Origin: Echinicola shivajiensis
Lineage (GTDB): Bacteria > Bacteroidota > Bacteroidia > Cytophagales > Cyclobacteriaceae
Assembly: GCF_018642165.1 (NCBI RefSeq)
Contig: NZ_JAHHZM010000001.1
Span: 992,001-1,056,000 of the forward strand
Direction: 5' to 3'
Length of the DNA: 64,000 nt
In this document: piece after piece, positions 25,390 to 34,117 of the stretch
Position numbering within the stretch: position 1 is the stretch's first letter
How the letters are laid out: every line of letters starts with the position of its first letter
Notes under the pieces: generated by a model
The model's database searches: none
Told to the model about the DNA's origin: nothing
Seen by the model: only the letters and a program-made list of their open reading frames with translations
Program-made: the position numbers and the translations under genes

Positions 25390-26823
25390 GCTCCACAGAA
25401 ACAATCCCAAGAACATTAAACCACCATTGAGAATCAGTACTTCAAAACCAAATTGGTATCCCCAGAGCCATTCCTTGGAATTGGCACTTAATATGTAGGC
25501 TATCAGTGGTGCTAATACGGCTATTACCGGGACTGCTTTGTCCTTCACTTCCCTTTTGGTAAACAAACCAAAACTGTATAGCCCCAAAAGTGGGCCATAG
25601 GTATAACCCGCAATGATAAAGACGGCATTGATCACACTTTGATCATTGATCCATCTAAAAGCTAGTATGACCAAAAACATCAAAGCGGTAAAGGCAAGAT
25701 GGACTTTTTTCCTAATGGTGACTTGCTGCTTTTTAGGATACCTCCTTTCGATCTCCAAGAAATCATAACAAAAGGAAGTGGTCAAGGCCGTCAAAGTAGA
25801 ATCAGCACTCGAATAGGCTGCAGCAATTATCCCAAGCACAAACACTGTCCCTGCAAACACGCTAAAATGCTGCGTGGCCAGCATGGGATAGAGGTCATCT
25901 GTCCTTTCTGGTAAGCCAATGCCATTTACTGCACAATATTGATACAGCAGTACCCCTAAAACTAAAAAGAAAAAATTCACTACCACCAGAATGATGGTAA
26001 ACCAAAACATATTCTTTTGTGCTTCACCAATATTCCTACAGGTAAGGTTTTTTTGCATCATATCCTGATCGAGACCTGTCATTACAATGACAATAAACGC
26101 TCCCGAAGCAAATTGCTTGAAGAAATTTGTACTGGATTTCCAATCCCAATCAAAGATCCTAGATTTAGAATCCTCCATGGCACTCCCCACCAATTCACCC
26201 ACTCCTGATATTCCTAGATCTCGTGAAATAAGATAAATACTAGTCCCTACTGCCAACAACATAAATAAGGTCTGCAAAGTATCCGTCCAAACCACAGTCT
26301 TGATCCCTCCCCTATGGGTATATAGCCAGATCAAAGAAACAGTAATCAGCACGGAACCCCAAAAGGGAATGCCCCAGTCATCAAAAAGGATAAGCTGTAA
26401 AACCCCAGCCACCAAAAAGACCCTAATAGAAGAGCCCAGTGTTCTGGAAAGTATAAAATAAAATGCTCCCGTTTTGTAGGACCAAAAACCAAATCTATCC
26501 TCCAAATAGGAGTAAATAGAAACCAGATTCAAACGATAATATAGTGGTAAAAGCACCTTGGCCACCGTAAAATAACCTAAGGTATACCCCAAAACCACCT
26601 GAAAATAATAGAAATTGCTACTTCCCACCTCACCGGGAACAGATATAAAAGTCACCCCCGAAAGAGAGGCCCCTATCATACCAAATGCCACCAGAAACCA
26701 TGGAGATTGCCTATCGCCGGTAAAAAATGTTTCCTCTGAGAGTTTTCTTGATGTCAACCAAGAAATGATGAACAACAATAGGAAATAGGATGTTATGACT
26801 AGGAGTATTACATTTGAATCCAT
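25366..26823 (-). CDS. Sodium:solute symporter (SSS family)
   Basis: A 485-residue polytopic protein with about 13 hydrophobic helices. It begins 'MDSNVILLVITSYFLLLFII', has 'FGMIGASLSGVTFISVPGEVG' in the first core repeat and 'IIAAAYSSADSTLTALTTSFCYDF', the typical SSS helix-8 sodium site with paired serines. It imports an organic solute with Na+, fitting the sodium-based energetics implied by nqr. The solute is not deducible; no catabolic gene is adjacent. Confidence 0.9.
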   Translation of the reverse strand: MDSNVILLVITSYFLLLFIISWLTSRKLSEETFFTGDRQSPWFLVAFGMIGASLSGVTFISVPGEVGSSNFYYFQVVLGYTLGYFTVAKVLLPLYYRLNLVSIYSYLEDRFGFWSYKTGAFYFILSRTLGSSIRVFLVAGVLQLILFDDWGIPFWGSVLITVSLIWLYTHRGGIKTVVWTDTLQTLFMLLAVGTSIYLISRDLGISGVGELVGSAMEDSKSRIFDWDWKSSTNFFKQFASGAFIVIVMTGLDQDMMQKNLTCRNIGEAQKNMFWFTIILVVVNFFFLVLGVLLYQYCAVNGIGLPERTDDLYPMLATQHFSVFAGTVFVLGIIAAAYSSADSTLTALTTSFCYDFLEIERRYPKKQQVTIRKKVHLAFTALMFLVILAFRWINDQSVINAVFIIAGYTYGPLLGLYSFGLFTKREVKDKAVPVIAVLAPLIAYILSANSKEWLWGYQFGFEVLILNGGLMFLGLFLWSKKKRRNV

Positions 26824-26865
26824 TCTATACTAAATATTAAAGGCTGCTAATTTGTCTATTATTAT

Positions 26866-26873
26866 TAACTTTG
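26866..26873 (+). promoter_or_regulatory. Candidate -7 element immediately before clpS
   Basis: TAACTTTG matches TAnnTTTG exactly and ends only four bases before the clpS ATG. If used, transcription would begin at or next to the start codon. No -33 TTTG is at the expected spacing. Confidence 0.4.
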
Positions 26874-26877
26874 CAAA

Positions 26878-27171
26878 ATGAGCATGCAACCATTAGAACA
26901 TACTGTAGAAGAAGAAATTGAAATCTTATTAGAAGATTTGGTCGACACTGAAGAGCATGACTTGGTGGTTTTCAATGATGACATCAATACCTTTGAACAT
27001 GTTACCAAGGTTTTGATCAAAGTCTGCAAACATAGCCAGGAACAGGCTGAACAATGCACGATGATCATCCACTACAAGGGTAAATGTGCTGTTAAAAAAG
27101 GCAGCAGGAATCAATTGAAGCCTATGTGTCAATCCATTTTGGATGCGGGCATTCAGGCAGCCATCGTCTAA
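26878..27171 (+). CDS. clpS: ATP-dependent Clp protease adaptor ClpS
   Basis: A 97-residue ClpS-family adaptor that delivers N-degron substrates to ClpAP/ClpCP. The N-terminal tail is acidic, and 'LVVFNDDINTFEHVTKVLIKVC' is the conserved substrate-binding segment (the usual form is NDDxxTxxxV). The C-terminal helix region 'AEQCTMIIHYKGKCAVKKG' also fits. The recR start lies 6-12 bp downstream, so the two are probably co-transcribed. A second ATG is two codons inside. Confidence 0.93.
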   Translation: MSMQPLEHTVEEEIEILLEDLVDTEEHDLVVFNDDINTFEHVTKVLIKVCKHSQEQAEQCTMIIHYKGKCAVKKGSRNQLKPMCQSILDAGIQAAIV

Positions 27172-27177
27172 TCATTC

Positions 27178-27804
27178 TTGCCGGTGAACTTCCCTTCTAA
27201 ACTTATTGAAGATGCTGTGAATGAAATCAGCCGTCTTCCAGGTATAGGTAAAAAGACTGCCCTCAGGCTAACATTGCACCTACTAAAACAGCCAGAAGTA
27301 ATTTCGGATAGCTTGACAGAGGCCATTTCAAAACTTCGAAAAAATACCAGATACTGTAAGGTTTGCCATAATATTTCGGATCAGGAGGTCTGTAGCATAT
27401 GCTTAGGGGCCCGAAGAGATAAAGGGCTTATCTGTGTAGTAGAGGACATTCCCGATGTCTTGGCTATTGAAAACACTTCACAGTATAATGGACTTTACCA
27501 TGTTTTGGGAGGGGTACTTTCCCCTATACAAGGTATCGGTCCTGAAGAGCTCAAAATCGAATCTTTACTTTATCGTATAGACCATCCCCATAGTGGCGAA
27601 CCAATTACTGAGGTAATTTTGGCCCTTCCATCCACCATGGAAGGTGATACCACTGCATTTTATATCACCAGAAAACTGAAAGAAAAAGGCCTTAAAGTAA
27701 GCACCATTGCTAGAGGCATCCCTATCGGCGGTGAATTGGAATATACCGATGAGGTTACATTGGGAAGGAGTATACTCACTCGTGTCAACTATTCGGCGGA
27801 TTAA
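27178..27804 (+). CDS. recR: Recombination mediator protein RecR
   Basis: A 208-residue DNA repair protein of the RecFOR pathway. It has the N-terminal helix-hairpin-helix 'ISRLPGIGKKTALRLTLHLL', the C4 zinc motif 'CKVCHNISDQEVCSIC' and a Toprim segment 'ICVVEDIPDVLAIE', in the right order. The start is not an ATG: TTG at 27178 or GTG at 27184 are both possible, and the homology begins at 'FPSKLIEDAV' right after either. Confidence 0.96.
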   Translation: MPVNFPSKLIEDAVNEISRLPGIGKKTALRLTLHLLKQPEVISDSLTEAISKLRKNTRYCKVCHNISDQEVCSICLGARRDKGLICVVEDIPDVLAIENTSQYNGLYHVLGGVLSPIQGIGPEELKIESLLYRIDHPHSGEPITEVILALPSTMEGDTTAFYITRKLKEKGLKVSTIARGIPIGGELEYTDEVTLGRSILTRVNYSAD

Positions 27805-27947
27805 GCAATTCTCCACCTCTTCAAGCATCATATAACAGGCCGAGGAACCTTTTAAGCGCCTGACACCTCCTTATGTTCCTCTTATGGATCAGCCTAGAAC
27901 AAGTAAGGTATTCTTTTACATCTCTCTGGATCAAGCAGGGCTCATAT

Positions 27948-28038
27948 CCAAATTATCTTCGGATTATACTCGGGTATAACCGAGGGTAATCCGAAGGTGA
28001 TCCGAAGGAGATCCCTGAGTGGTCCGAAGATTATTTGG
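27948..28038. repeat. Inverted-repeat-bounded block with 11-bp periodic units
   Basis: The arms CCAAATTATCTTCGGA (27948-27963) and TCCGAAGATTATTTGG (28023-28038) are complementary at 15 of 16 positions. Between them lie a perfect small hairpin (TTATAC-TCGG-GTATAA) and a series of degenerate 11-bp units of the form CCGAAGGTGAT. It follows recR and could be a 3' RNA structure or a small repetitive element. Confidence 0.6.
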
Positions 28039-28250
28039 TTTTTATAAAAACAAAGGCAAAGACAACCCAAGGACGATGTGAGCAGAAATAGGCACTAAGC
28101 ACAGAATTGCTACTGGACAGGGCAGCCGTTAAAACTAAAAATTGGAGCCAGGCATAAAAGTGAGCTATATAAATTTTGGGCGGCTTAGAGGGCGGCTTCA
28201 AACACATATTCCAGTAATGGCCACAAAGGAGATTTAGCGAATTATTATAG

Positions 28251-28448
28251 TGTTAAACCCGAAATACGCATTAGCTTATCTACACCGCTGCGCACAAGTA
28301 TTACGGACTTAAAACACTTTAAAATCAGTCGCTTTGCTGCTGTCTTCGACTTCACCATAAAGGCGCTATGCCTCAGTCTCCAAACAGCCTGATTTTCTTG
28401 CATTTTCAGCCCTCACTACGATTGCTAATGCATAATCCGGGTTAAATG
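28251..28448. repeat. MITE-like ~195-bp element with imperfect terminal inverted repeats
   Basis: Left arm 28253-28275 (TTAAACCCGAAATACGCATTAGC) pairs with right arm 28424-28446, with about 18-19 of 23 positions complementary. An inner inverted pair AAAATCAG (28321-28328) and CTGATTTT (28389-28396) is nested inside. There is no ORF and no clear target-site duplication. The structure suggests a non-autonomous mobile or repetitive element; copy number cannot be known from this window. Confidence 0.55.
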
Positions 28449-28552
28449 GTTTTCCTTATTAGCAGCACATCATGACTAACTAAGCCTTAGGCATTTTCCA
28501 AGAAATATTGTATGCTCCTATCGCTACTGTCCTCCCACTCTATGCTCCCTTA

Positions 28553-28588
28553 AAAACAAAAAAACCGTAATCGTTTGATCACGGTTTC
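28553..28588 (-). terminator. Terminator of tRNA-Ala
   Basis: On the minus strand AAACCGT/ACGGTTT arms (28587-28581 and 28568-28562) with additional inner GATC/GATT pairing around loop AAAC, followed by a T-rich run. It lies directly 3' of the tRNA. Confidence 0.85.
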
Positions 28589-28591
28589 GAG

Positions 28592-28668
28592 TGGTGGAGA
28601 ATATCGGATTCGAACCGATGACCTCTACACTGCCAGTGTAGCGCTCTAGCCAACTGAGCTAATCCCCC
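28592..28668 (-). tRNA. tRNA-Ala (anticodon GGC)
   Basis: A 77-nt cloverleaf on the minus strand with encoded CCA. Acceptor stem GGGGGAT/ATTCTCC includes the G3:U70 wobble that identifies alanine tRNAs, discriminator base A73. The anticodon stem is CTACA/TGTAG around loop CTGGCAG, giving anticodon GGC (28632-28634), and the T arm contains GGTTCGAATCC. A terminator follows. Confidence 0.95.
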
Positions 28669-28887
28669 TTAATGAGGGCACAAATATAGGGTGGGGATTT
28701 TTTTGAAACAAGACTTTTCTATCTTTTGACCAAGATTTTTTATCACACTTTTTTTTCGAAAAAGCATAACCAAACAGAAAACCTTCAATTCAATATAAAT
28801 AGGTTCATATTTCCATAACCTAAACTTAAAATCATAAATAGGTATCATTTTTTAACAATCCCTTACTTTGCTGCTGTAAGCTAAACC

Positions 28888-29490
28888 ATGAACCAATCCA
28901 GCAATAACATACCTGATACTCAGCTCTTGTTACGACTAAGGCAAGACGACAATGCTGCTTTTCAGCTTATCTTTGACCGATACTGGAAGCGACTTTTTGC
29001 CTATGCCTATAGCGTTTATAGAGACGAAGGAGTCTGTGAAGATTGTGTACAGGAAATATTTATAAGTCTCTGGAAAAACAATAAAGAAACAACCATCCTC
29101 CACTTAGAAAGTTACCTTTTTAAAGCTATCAAGTACAAACTGTCTGCACATATCAAAAAGCTAAAGTTCGACTTTGCCCACGAAGAAGAATTAAAATCAC
29201 TTAGTATTCCTCAACATGAAAACACGAACATGGAGTACCACGAGTTGGAGGAAATCCTCACTGCTCATATCAATAAGCTTTCTGGAAAATGTCGGGAGGT
29301 CTTTGTACTCAGTCGCCTAAAAAACAGATCTAACAGCGAAATTGCTAAAGAACTAAACATCTCCAAACGAACAGTAGAAGGCCATATTAGCATGGCACTC
29401 AAACAACTCCGCTCCCAGCTTCGTGAAACTAGTTACTTAACGGTTCCTCCTATACTTTTCACACTTTATATTACCCTAAGATTACTGTAA
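28888..29490 (+). CDS. ECF-type RNA polymerase sigma factor with hydrophobic C-terminal tail
   Basis: A 200-residue sigma-70 family protein of the Bacteroidota expansion type. Region 2 is seen at 'AFQLIFDRYWKRLFAYAYSV...EDCVQEIFISLWKN' and region 4 at 'LSGKCREVFVLSRLKNRSNSEIAKELNISKRTVEGHISMALKQL'. The last ~18 residues (TVPPILFTLYITLRLL) are hydrophobic and could be a membrane tail. It starts a sigma-FecR-SusC-SusD cassette and probably drives the SusC/D genes when released by FecR. Confidence 0.93.
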   Translation: MNQSSNNIPDTQLLLRLRQDDNAAFQLIFDRYWKRLFAYAYSVYRDEGVCEDCVQEIFISLWKNNKETTILHLESYLFKAIKYKLSAHIKKLKFDFAHEEELKSLSIPQHENTNMEYHELEEILTAHINKLSGKCREVFVLSRLKNRSNSEIAKELNISKRTVEGHISMALKQLRSQLRETSYLTVPPILFTLYITLRLL

Positions 29491-29587
29491 CATCACCTTA
29501 CCAAGTCAATAATTAAGAAACTTTTAAGTTCACTCTTTTCGCTAAGTGTGCCTCCTATTTTTCACACTATCCCTTAAAGAGCACATT

Positions 29588-30523
29588 TTGATAAAAGAAG
29601 AATTCTTAAAGCTGGTGGAAAAACACCGGCAAGGAACAGCAACAGCAAGCGAGGTCAAGCTCGTAGAAAAATTCTACGACAATATGCAATATCATGCCAC
29701 TCTGGAAGATATCGAATCCATAGTATCCGAAGAAAAAGGGCATCAGCTCTTCGATGCTATCATAACAAAACTATCGGATAGAAAACAAATCAATAACAGA
29801 CCAATCTGGCCCATCTTTAAAGTTGCGGCAGCTCTTTTACTCATTATGGTCATGGCTGTTACCATCAAACATATTGCTGAAAACAGAAATATAACGGTCA
29901 GTACCGCCATAGGTGAGCAAATGGAAGTTCTGCTTAATGATGGCAGCACCGTCACCTTAAGTGAAAACAGTCGTCTTACCTATCCCAGATCATTCAGAAA
30001 TGCCAGAGAAGTAAACTTGGAAGGCAGGGCTTTCTTTGATATTAAAAGAGATATATCTAGCCCCTTTTTGGTTCACACCGAAAACGCGGATATAAAAGTG
30101 CTGGGAACCTCCTTTGATGTAAACTGCCAAAGTCCCGAGGCCACCACTGTCAGTGTAATCACAGGAAAAGTTCAAGTAAGCCCTCTAAAACATCCAGAAG
30201 AAGCTGTAGTAATAAGCAGAAACCAACAGCTTACCAGTTCCTCCACCCAACTATTAGCCATCTCTTCTTTTAGAAGTCAAGAGCCTATTTCCTGGACCAA
30301 GCTAATTGTCCTCAAAAACACCAGTCTTGGCGAGGCTGCTGAAATGCTGGAAAACCGTTTTGGAATCAAAATAAAATTTGAATCCAAGGCACTAAAAGAG
30401 CAGCGAATCAGCGGAAAATTCAAGAATGAGACAATAGATAATATTTTAAAAAGCATCGCCATGCTCAAGCAATTCTCTTATGAGTTTCAAAATGAGAACA
30501 CCATTTATATAAAGAAAAAATAG
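29588..30523 (+). CDS. FecR-family anti-sigma factor
   Basis: A ~311-residue transmembrane anti-sigma regulator. The cytoplasmic N-terminus binds the sigma factor, one helix ('VAAALLLIMVMAVTIKHIA') crosses the membrane, and the periplasmic FecR domain has 'VLLNDGSTVTLSENSRLTYP' and 'VLGTSFDVNCQ'. A secretin/STN-like C-terminal segment ('LGEAAEMLENRFGIKIKFES') should contact the SusC STN domain. I chose the TTG at 29588 giving MIKEEFLKLVEKH, typical of the family; the frame is open from a GTG at 29546, which adds 14 hydrophobic residues not typical of FecR. Confidence 0.9.
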   Translation: MIKEEFLKLVEKHRQGTATASEVKLVEKFYDNMQYHATLEDIESIVSEEKGHQLFDAIITKLSDRKQINNRPIWPIFKVAAALLLIMVMAVTIKHIAENRNITVSTAIGEQMEVLLNDGSTVTLSENSRLTYPRSFRNAREVNLEGRAFFDIKRDISSPFLVHTENADIKVLGTSFDVNCQSPEATTVSVITGKVQVSPLKHPEEAVVISRNQQLTSSSTQLLAISSFRSQEPISWTKLIVLKNTSLGEAAEMLENRFGIKIKFESKALKEQRISGKFKNETIDNILKSIAMLKQFSYEFQNENTIYIKKK

Positions 30524-30592
30524 AAATACTCTGCTCAATGCTATCAGAAAAGGATATCAAACATAAACACAACCAATTTAATTTCAATTAAA

Positions 30593-33500
30593 ATGAAAAC
30601 ACCATTACAACCATTAACTGCTCAGATTCGGCAATCAGGGCTTTTATTGCTCAGCCTGTTATTCATGGCAGCACAAGCCTATTCCCTTCCTGAGGGGAAT
30701 AAACACTCGAAAGTTCGTTTATCTCTATCCTTGGAGGATGCAAAAATCACCCAAGTACTTTCCGAAATCGAGCGCAAAACAGCATTCTATTTTATTTTTG
30801 ACGAGAAGGTAAGTCAAGATGGTACCTTGTTCTCCTTCCAATTTAATGATGAGCCTTTACCGGAAATTCTCAACCAAATCGGTCATGAAACGGGCTTTTC
30901 ATTCAAAACTACCAATAACACAATTATTGTTTTACCTACTCAATCTCCTCGACAATCACTAACGGGAAAAGTCACCGATAATGAAGGGGAAGCCCTTCCA
31001 GGTGTCACCTTACTAATCAAAGGGACCTCAAAAGGAGGCATCAGTGGTATCAACGGAGAATTCGCACTTGAAATTGAATCCTTCCCAATAACACTGATTG
31101 TTTCATACCTGGGATATAAAACAAAAGAAGTCCCTGTGCTTCAAGCCGGCCATATAACGATCACCTTAGAAGAAAACGTCAATGCCCTGGATGAAGTAGT
31201 CGTTACTGCCTTAGGAATGGAGAGGGAAGAGAAGAAGCTTGGTTACGCCCAGCAAACCATTGACTCCAGGCAGCTTACCGATGCCCGCCCCAACAACTGG
31301 TCTGAAGCTTTACGAGGCAAAGTCCCTGGCCTACAAATCAATGGGCTAGGTGGCCCTGTAGGTTCTCAACAGATTGTCTTGAGAGGTAACAGCTCTCTGG
31401 ACCCGGGGAATAATGGTGCCCTGATTGTCATTGACGGAGTACCTATCCAAAATGAACACCCAGGCTCAGGCCCCTCAAATGGCTATATGGGCGGAAGTGC
31501 CAGCAATGATACGCCTATAGATTATGGTAATGCCATCTCTGATCTCAACCCTGATGATATTGAAAGTGTCTCGGTACTAAAAGGTCCTGCCGCTTCAGCA
31601 CTTTATGGCTATCAAGCTGCAAATGGCGCTGTCATTATCACCACCAAATCTGGAAAAGGCCAGAAAGGACTGGGCGTCACAGTCAGTAGCAACACCAAAT
31701 TCGACAATATCCAAAGATGGCCAGATTGGCAATATGAATATGGCCAAGGCAGCGGAAAAGGAGGATACTTAAAACCGGCAACCGATGAAAACGGTAATCC
31801 TGTACCTTATAATGACCGACTTTATTATACTTATGGTGCCTCAGAAGATGGCAATAGCACTGGAGGAAGTAGTAGCGCCTTTGGGCCTAGATTTGATGGA
31901 CAATATTACTACCAATATGACCCTACCGTAGAAGGACAGTCGCCTGAAAGGCAATTATGGAGACCGTACGAAAATAACCGCAAGGACTTTTGGAAAACTG
32001 GCGTGACTCAGACCACCAACATTTCCATCCAAGGTGGCGATGAAAAAGGTTCTATGCGAGGTTCAATCACCCATTCCAAAAATGATTGGATCATGCCAAA
32101 CACTGGATTTGAACAGCTATCACTTTCCGTCAATGGAAACTACCAAGTAACCGATCATATCAAGCTTAGTTCTGTAGTGGACTACAGAAACCGTACCAGC
32201 GACAACCTACCTGGACAAGGATATAACAACCACTCCATTGCTTATTTTATGATTTTCCAAAACCCCAATGTGGACCTCGCATGGTACGAGCCTATATGGA
32301 AAAAAGGTCAGGAGCAAGTGGACATGATCAGGCCTTATAGTAGCTATATAGACAACCCTTATGCCATGGTATATGAGATCCAAAATAGCCTTGATCAATA
32401 TGCCATCACTGGGAATTTTAAAATGGATATCGAACTCCATCCTAAGGTCAAGCTAATGCTCCGCGGAGCCCTAAATATGTATGACAAAAACATGGACCAG
32501 GAAAGACCTTATGATATCAACCGATATGCACGAGGTTATTATCGCAAAACGAATGTATTTAAACAAGAAGTTAATACGGACTTTTTACTAAGCTATACCG
32601 ACACTTTTAACGATTGGGAAGTTTCCGCCAATTTTGGTGGCAACAGAATGGATTACCGCTACCTCCGCCAAGATTCTTGGGCCGAAGGGCTTGAGATCCC
32701 CGGAGAATATAATCTGGTAAACGGCTCTCAACTATTCACAAGCAAGTTTGATGGCTACAACAAAGTAAACAGTTTATACGGAATGGTGACCTTGGGCTGG
32801 CAGGACAAAGTATTCCTTGACCTAACGGGACGTAATGACTGGAACAGCATCTTACCCAAACACAATCAATCTTATTTCTTCCCATCAGCAAGTTCCGGCA
32901 TCATCCTGAATGAAATCTTCGATATGCCAAGAAATATTACTTTTGCTAAATTTAGAGCTTCTATAGCCCAAGTAGGTGGTGCCGGAAAATATGGCAATCG
33001 CTATAGCACAGATAAATACTACAGGCGTTCTGATTTCCCTGGCTCAGCCTTAGCTCCGACCTCTTTGTACAATACGGATTTCAAACCAGAAATTACCACA
33101 AGTAAAGAATTGGGAATTGACTTCAGGATGTTCCAAAGCAGGCTAAAACTAGATGTGGCAATTTACCAGAACAACAGTAAAAACCAAATATTCAATGCGC
33201 CACTTCCTTATTCATCTGGTTACCGAAGTGTAACTATCAATGCTGGTGAAGTACGTAACCGAGGAATTGAGGTCATGCTCAATGGCACTCCTGTAAAGAA
33301 CAAGAACTTCAAATGGAACACCACCCTAACTTGGGCCAAAAACAAAGGAACGGTAATGTCCCTTCATGAAAATGCCGAGGGTGGCAGATTCGAAATGCTA
33401 AGTTCCTCCAGCGCTAGACTTGTCGCTGTTGAGGGAGGCTCTCCAGCGGCACTTTATGGTAGAGGTTACAAAAGAAGTCCTCAAGGCGAGATCATTTTCA

Positions 33501-34096
33501 ATGAAAATGGCGCTCCAGAAATGACAGATGACATTATTTATATCGGAGATACACAACCAAAGTGGGTCGCAGGTTTCATCAACTCCTTCCAATATAAAAA
33601 CTTCCGCATCAATGCGGTTATAGATGCAAAATATGGTGGAACCATTTACTCTCACACCCACCACAAACTTACACAACAAGGCAAGCTGAAACATACCCTA
33701 GTGGGAAGGGAAGAAGGAGAACTCGTCGGCAAAGGCGTAGTGGACAATGGTGATGGCACCTACTCTCCTAACACCAAGGCCATCTCCATCGCCAACTACT
33801 ATAACCTAATGTATCCACTGGCCAATACCGAAGCCAATTCCTTTGATGCATCATTTATAAAGTTGAGGGAAGTGACCCTTTCTTATGATTTCTCTGAGAA
33901 ATTCCTTTCAAAAACACCACTTAATGAAATGAAACTTTCCGTCTATGGCAGAAACTTAGCGGTCATCTCGGACTTCCCTATATATGACCCTGAGGTTGCC
34001 GGTTTTGCAGGAGGCACCAATATGCACCCAGGTGTGGAAGTCGGCCAAATGCCAGTTCCTAATGAATATGGCGTAAATGTCGTTATCGGATTTTAA
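30593..34096 (+). CDS. SusC/RagA-family TonB-dependent outer membrane transporter with STN domain
   Basis: An 1167-residue outer-membrane protein. Order of parts: signal peptide (1-~30), STN domain (~40-115, 'YFIFDEKVSQ...LPEILNQIGHETGFSF'), carboxypeptidase-D-like repeat (~123-195, 'GKVTDNEGEALPGVTLLIKG'), plug domain (~205-330, 'DEVVVTALGMEREEKKLGYA') and a 22-strand barrel to the end. The STN domain indicates signalling to the adjacent FecR, so expression is probably induced by substrate. It imports glycan fragments with its SusD partner 21 bp downstream. Confidence 0.95.
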   Translation: MKTPLQPLTAQIRQSGLLLLSLLFMAAQAYSLPEGNKHSKVRLSLSLEDAKITQVLSEIERKTAFYFIFDEKVSQDGTLFSFQFNDEPLPEILNQIGHETGFSFKTTNNTIIVLPTQSPRQSLTGKVTDNEGEALPGVTLLIKGTSKGGISGINGEFALEIESFPITLIVSYLGYKTKEVPVLQAGHITITLEENVNALDEVVVTALGMEREEKKLGYAQQTIDSRQLTDARPNNWSEALRGKVPGLQINGLGGPVGSQQIVLRGNSSLDPGNNGALIVIDGVPIQNEHPGSGPSNGYMGGSASNDTPIDYGNAISDLNPDDIESVSVLKGPAASALYGYQAANGAVIITTKSGKGQKGLGVTVSSNTKFDNIQRWPDWQYEYGQGSGKGGYLKPATDENGNPVPYNDRLYYTYGASEDGNSTGGSSSAFGPRFDGQYYYQYDPTVEGQSPERQLWRPYENNRKDFWKTGVTQTTNISIQGGDEKGSMRGSITHSKNDWIMPNTGFEQLSLSVNGNYQVTDHIKLSSVVDYRNRTSDNLPGQGYNNHSIAYFMIFQNPNVDLAWYEPIWKKGQEQVDMIRPYSSYIDNPYAMVYEIQNSLDQYAITGNFKMDIELHPKVKLMLRGALNMYDKNMDQERPYDINRYARGYYRKTNVFKQEVNTDFLLSYTDTFNDWEVSANFGGNRMDYRYLRQDSWAEGLEIPGEYNLVNGSQLFTSKFDGYNKVNSLYGMVTLGWQDKVFLDLTGRNDWNSILPKHNQSYFFPSASSGIILNEIFDMPRNITFAKFRASIAQVGGAGKYGNRYSTDKYYRRSDFPGSALAPTSLYNTDFKPEITTSKELGIDFRMFQSRLKLDVAIYQNNSKNQIFNAPLPYSSGYRSVTINAGEVRNRGIEVMLNGTPVKNKNFKWNTTLTWAKNKGTVMSLHENAEGGRFEMLSSSSARLVAVEGGSPAALYGRGYKRSPQGEIIFNENGAPEMTDDIIYIGDTQPKWVAGFINSFQYKNFRINAVIDAKYGGTIYSHTHHKLTQQGKLKHTLVGREEGELVGKGVVDNGDGTYSPNTKAISIANYYNLMYPLANTEANSFDASFIKLREVTLSYDFSEKFLSKTPLNEMKLSVYGRNLAVISDFPIYDPEVAGFAGGTNMHPGVEVGQMPVPNEYGVNVVIGF

Positions 34097-34117
34097 TCAG
34101 CTAATAAAACTACAGTC

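Larger units (their letters stand above)
27805..28555. other. Long gene-free region between recR and tRNA-Ala
   Basis: About 750 bp with stop codons in all frames and no plausible gene. It contains the two structured elements listed separately (27948-28038 and 28251-28448) and a short direct repeat GGGCGGCTT at about 28178 and 28191. Confidence 0.7.

Noticed and set aside
27805-28590. CRISPR or tandem-repeat array in the recR-tRNA gap
   Set aside because: The 11-bp units are too short and degenerate and there are no spacers of uniform length.
29546-29587. GTG start for the first FecR giving MCLLFFTLSLKEH
   Set aside because: FecR proteins begin with a soluble sigma-binding domain; the downstream TTG gives the expected start. 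It remains an alternative.
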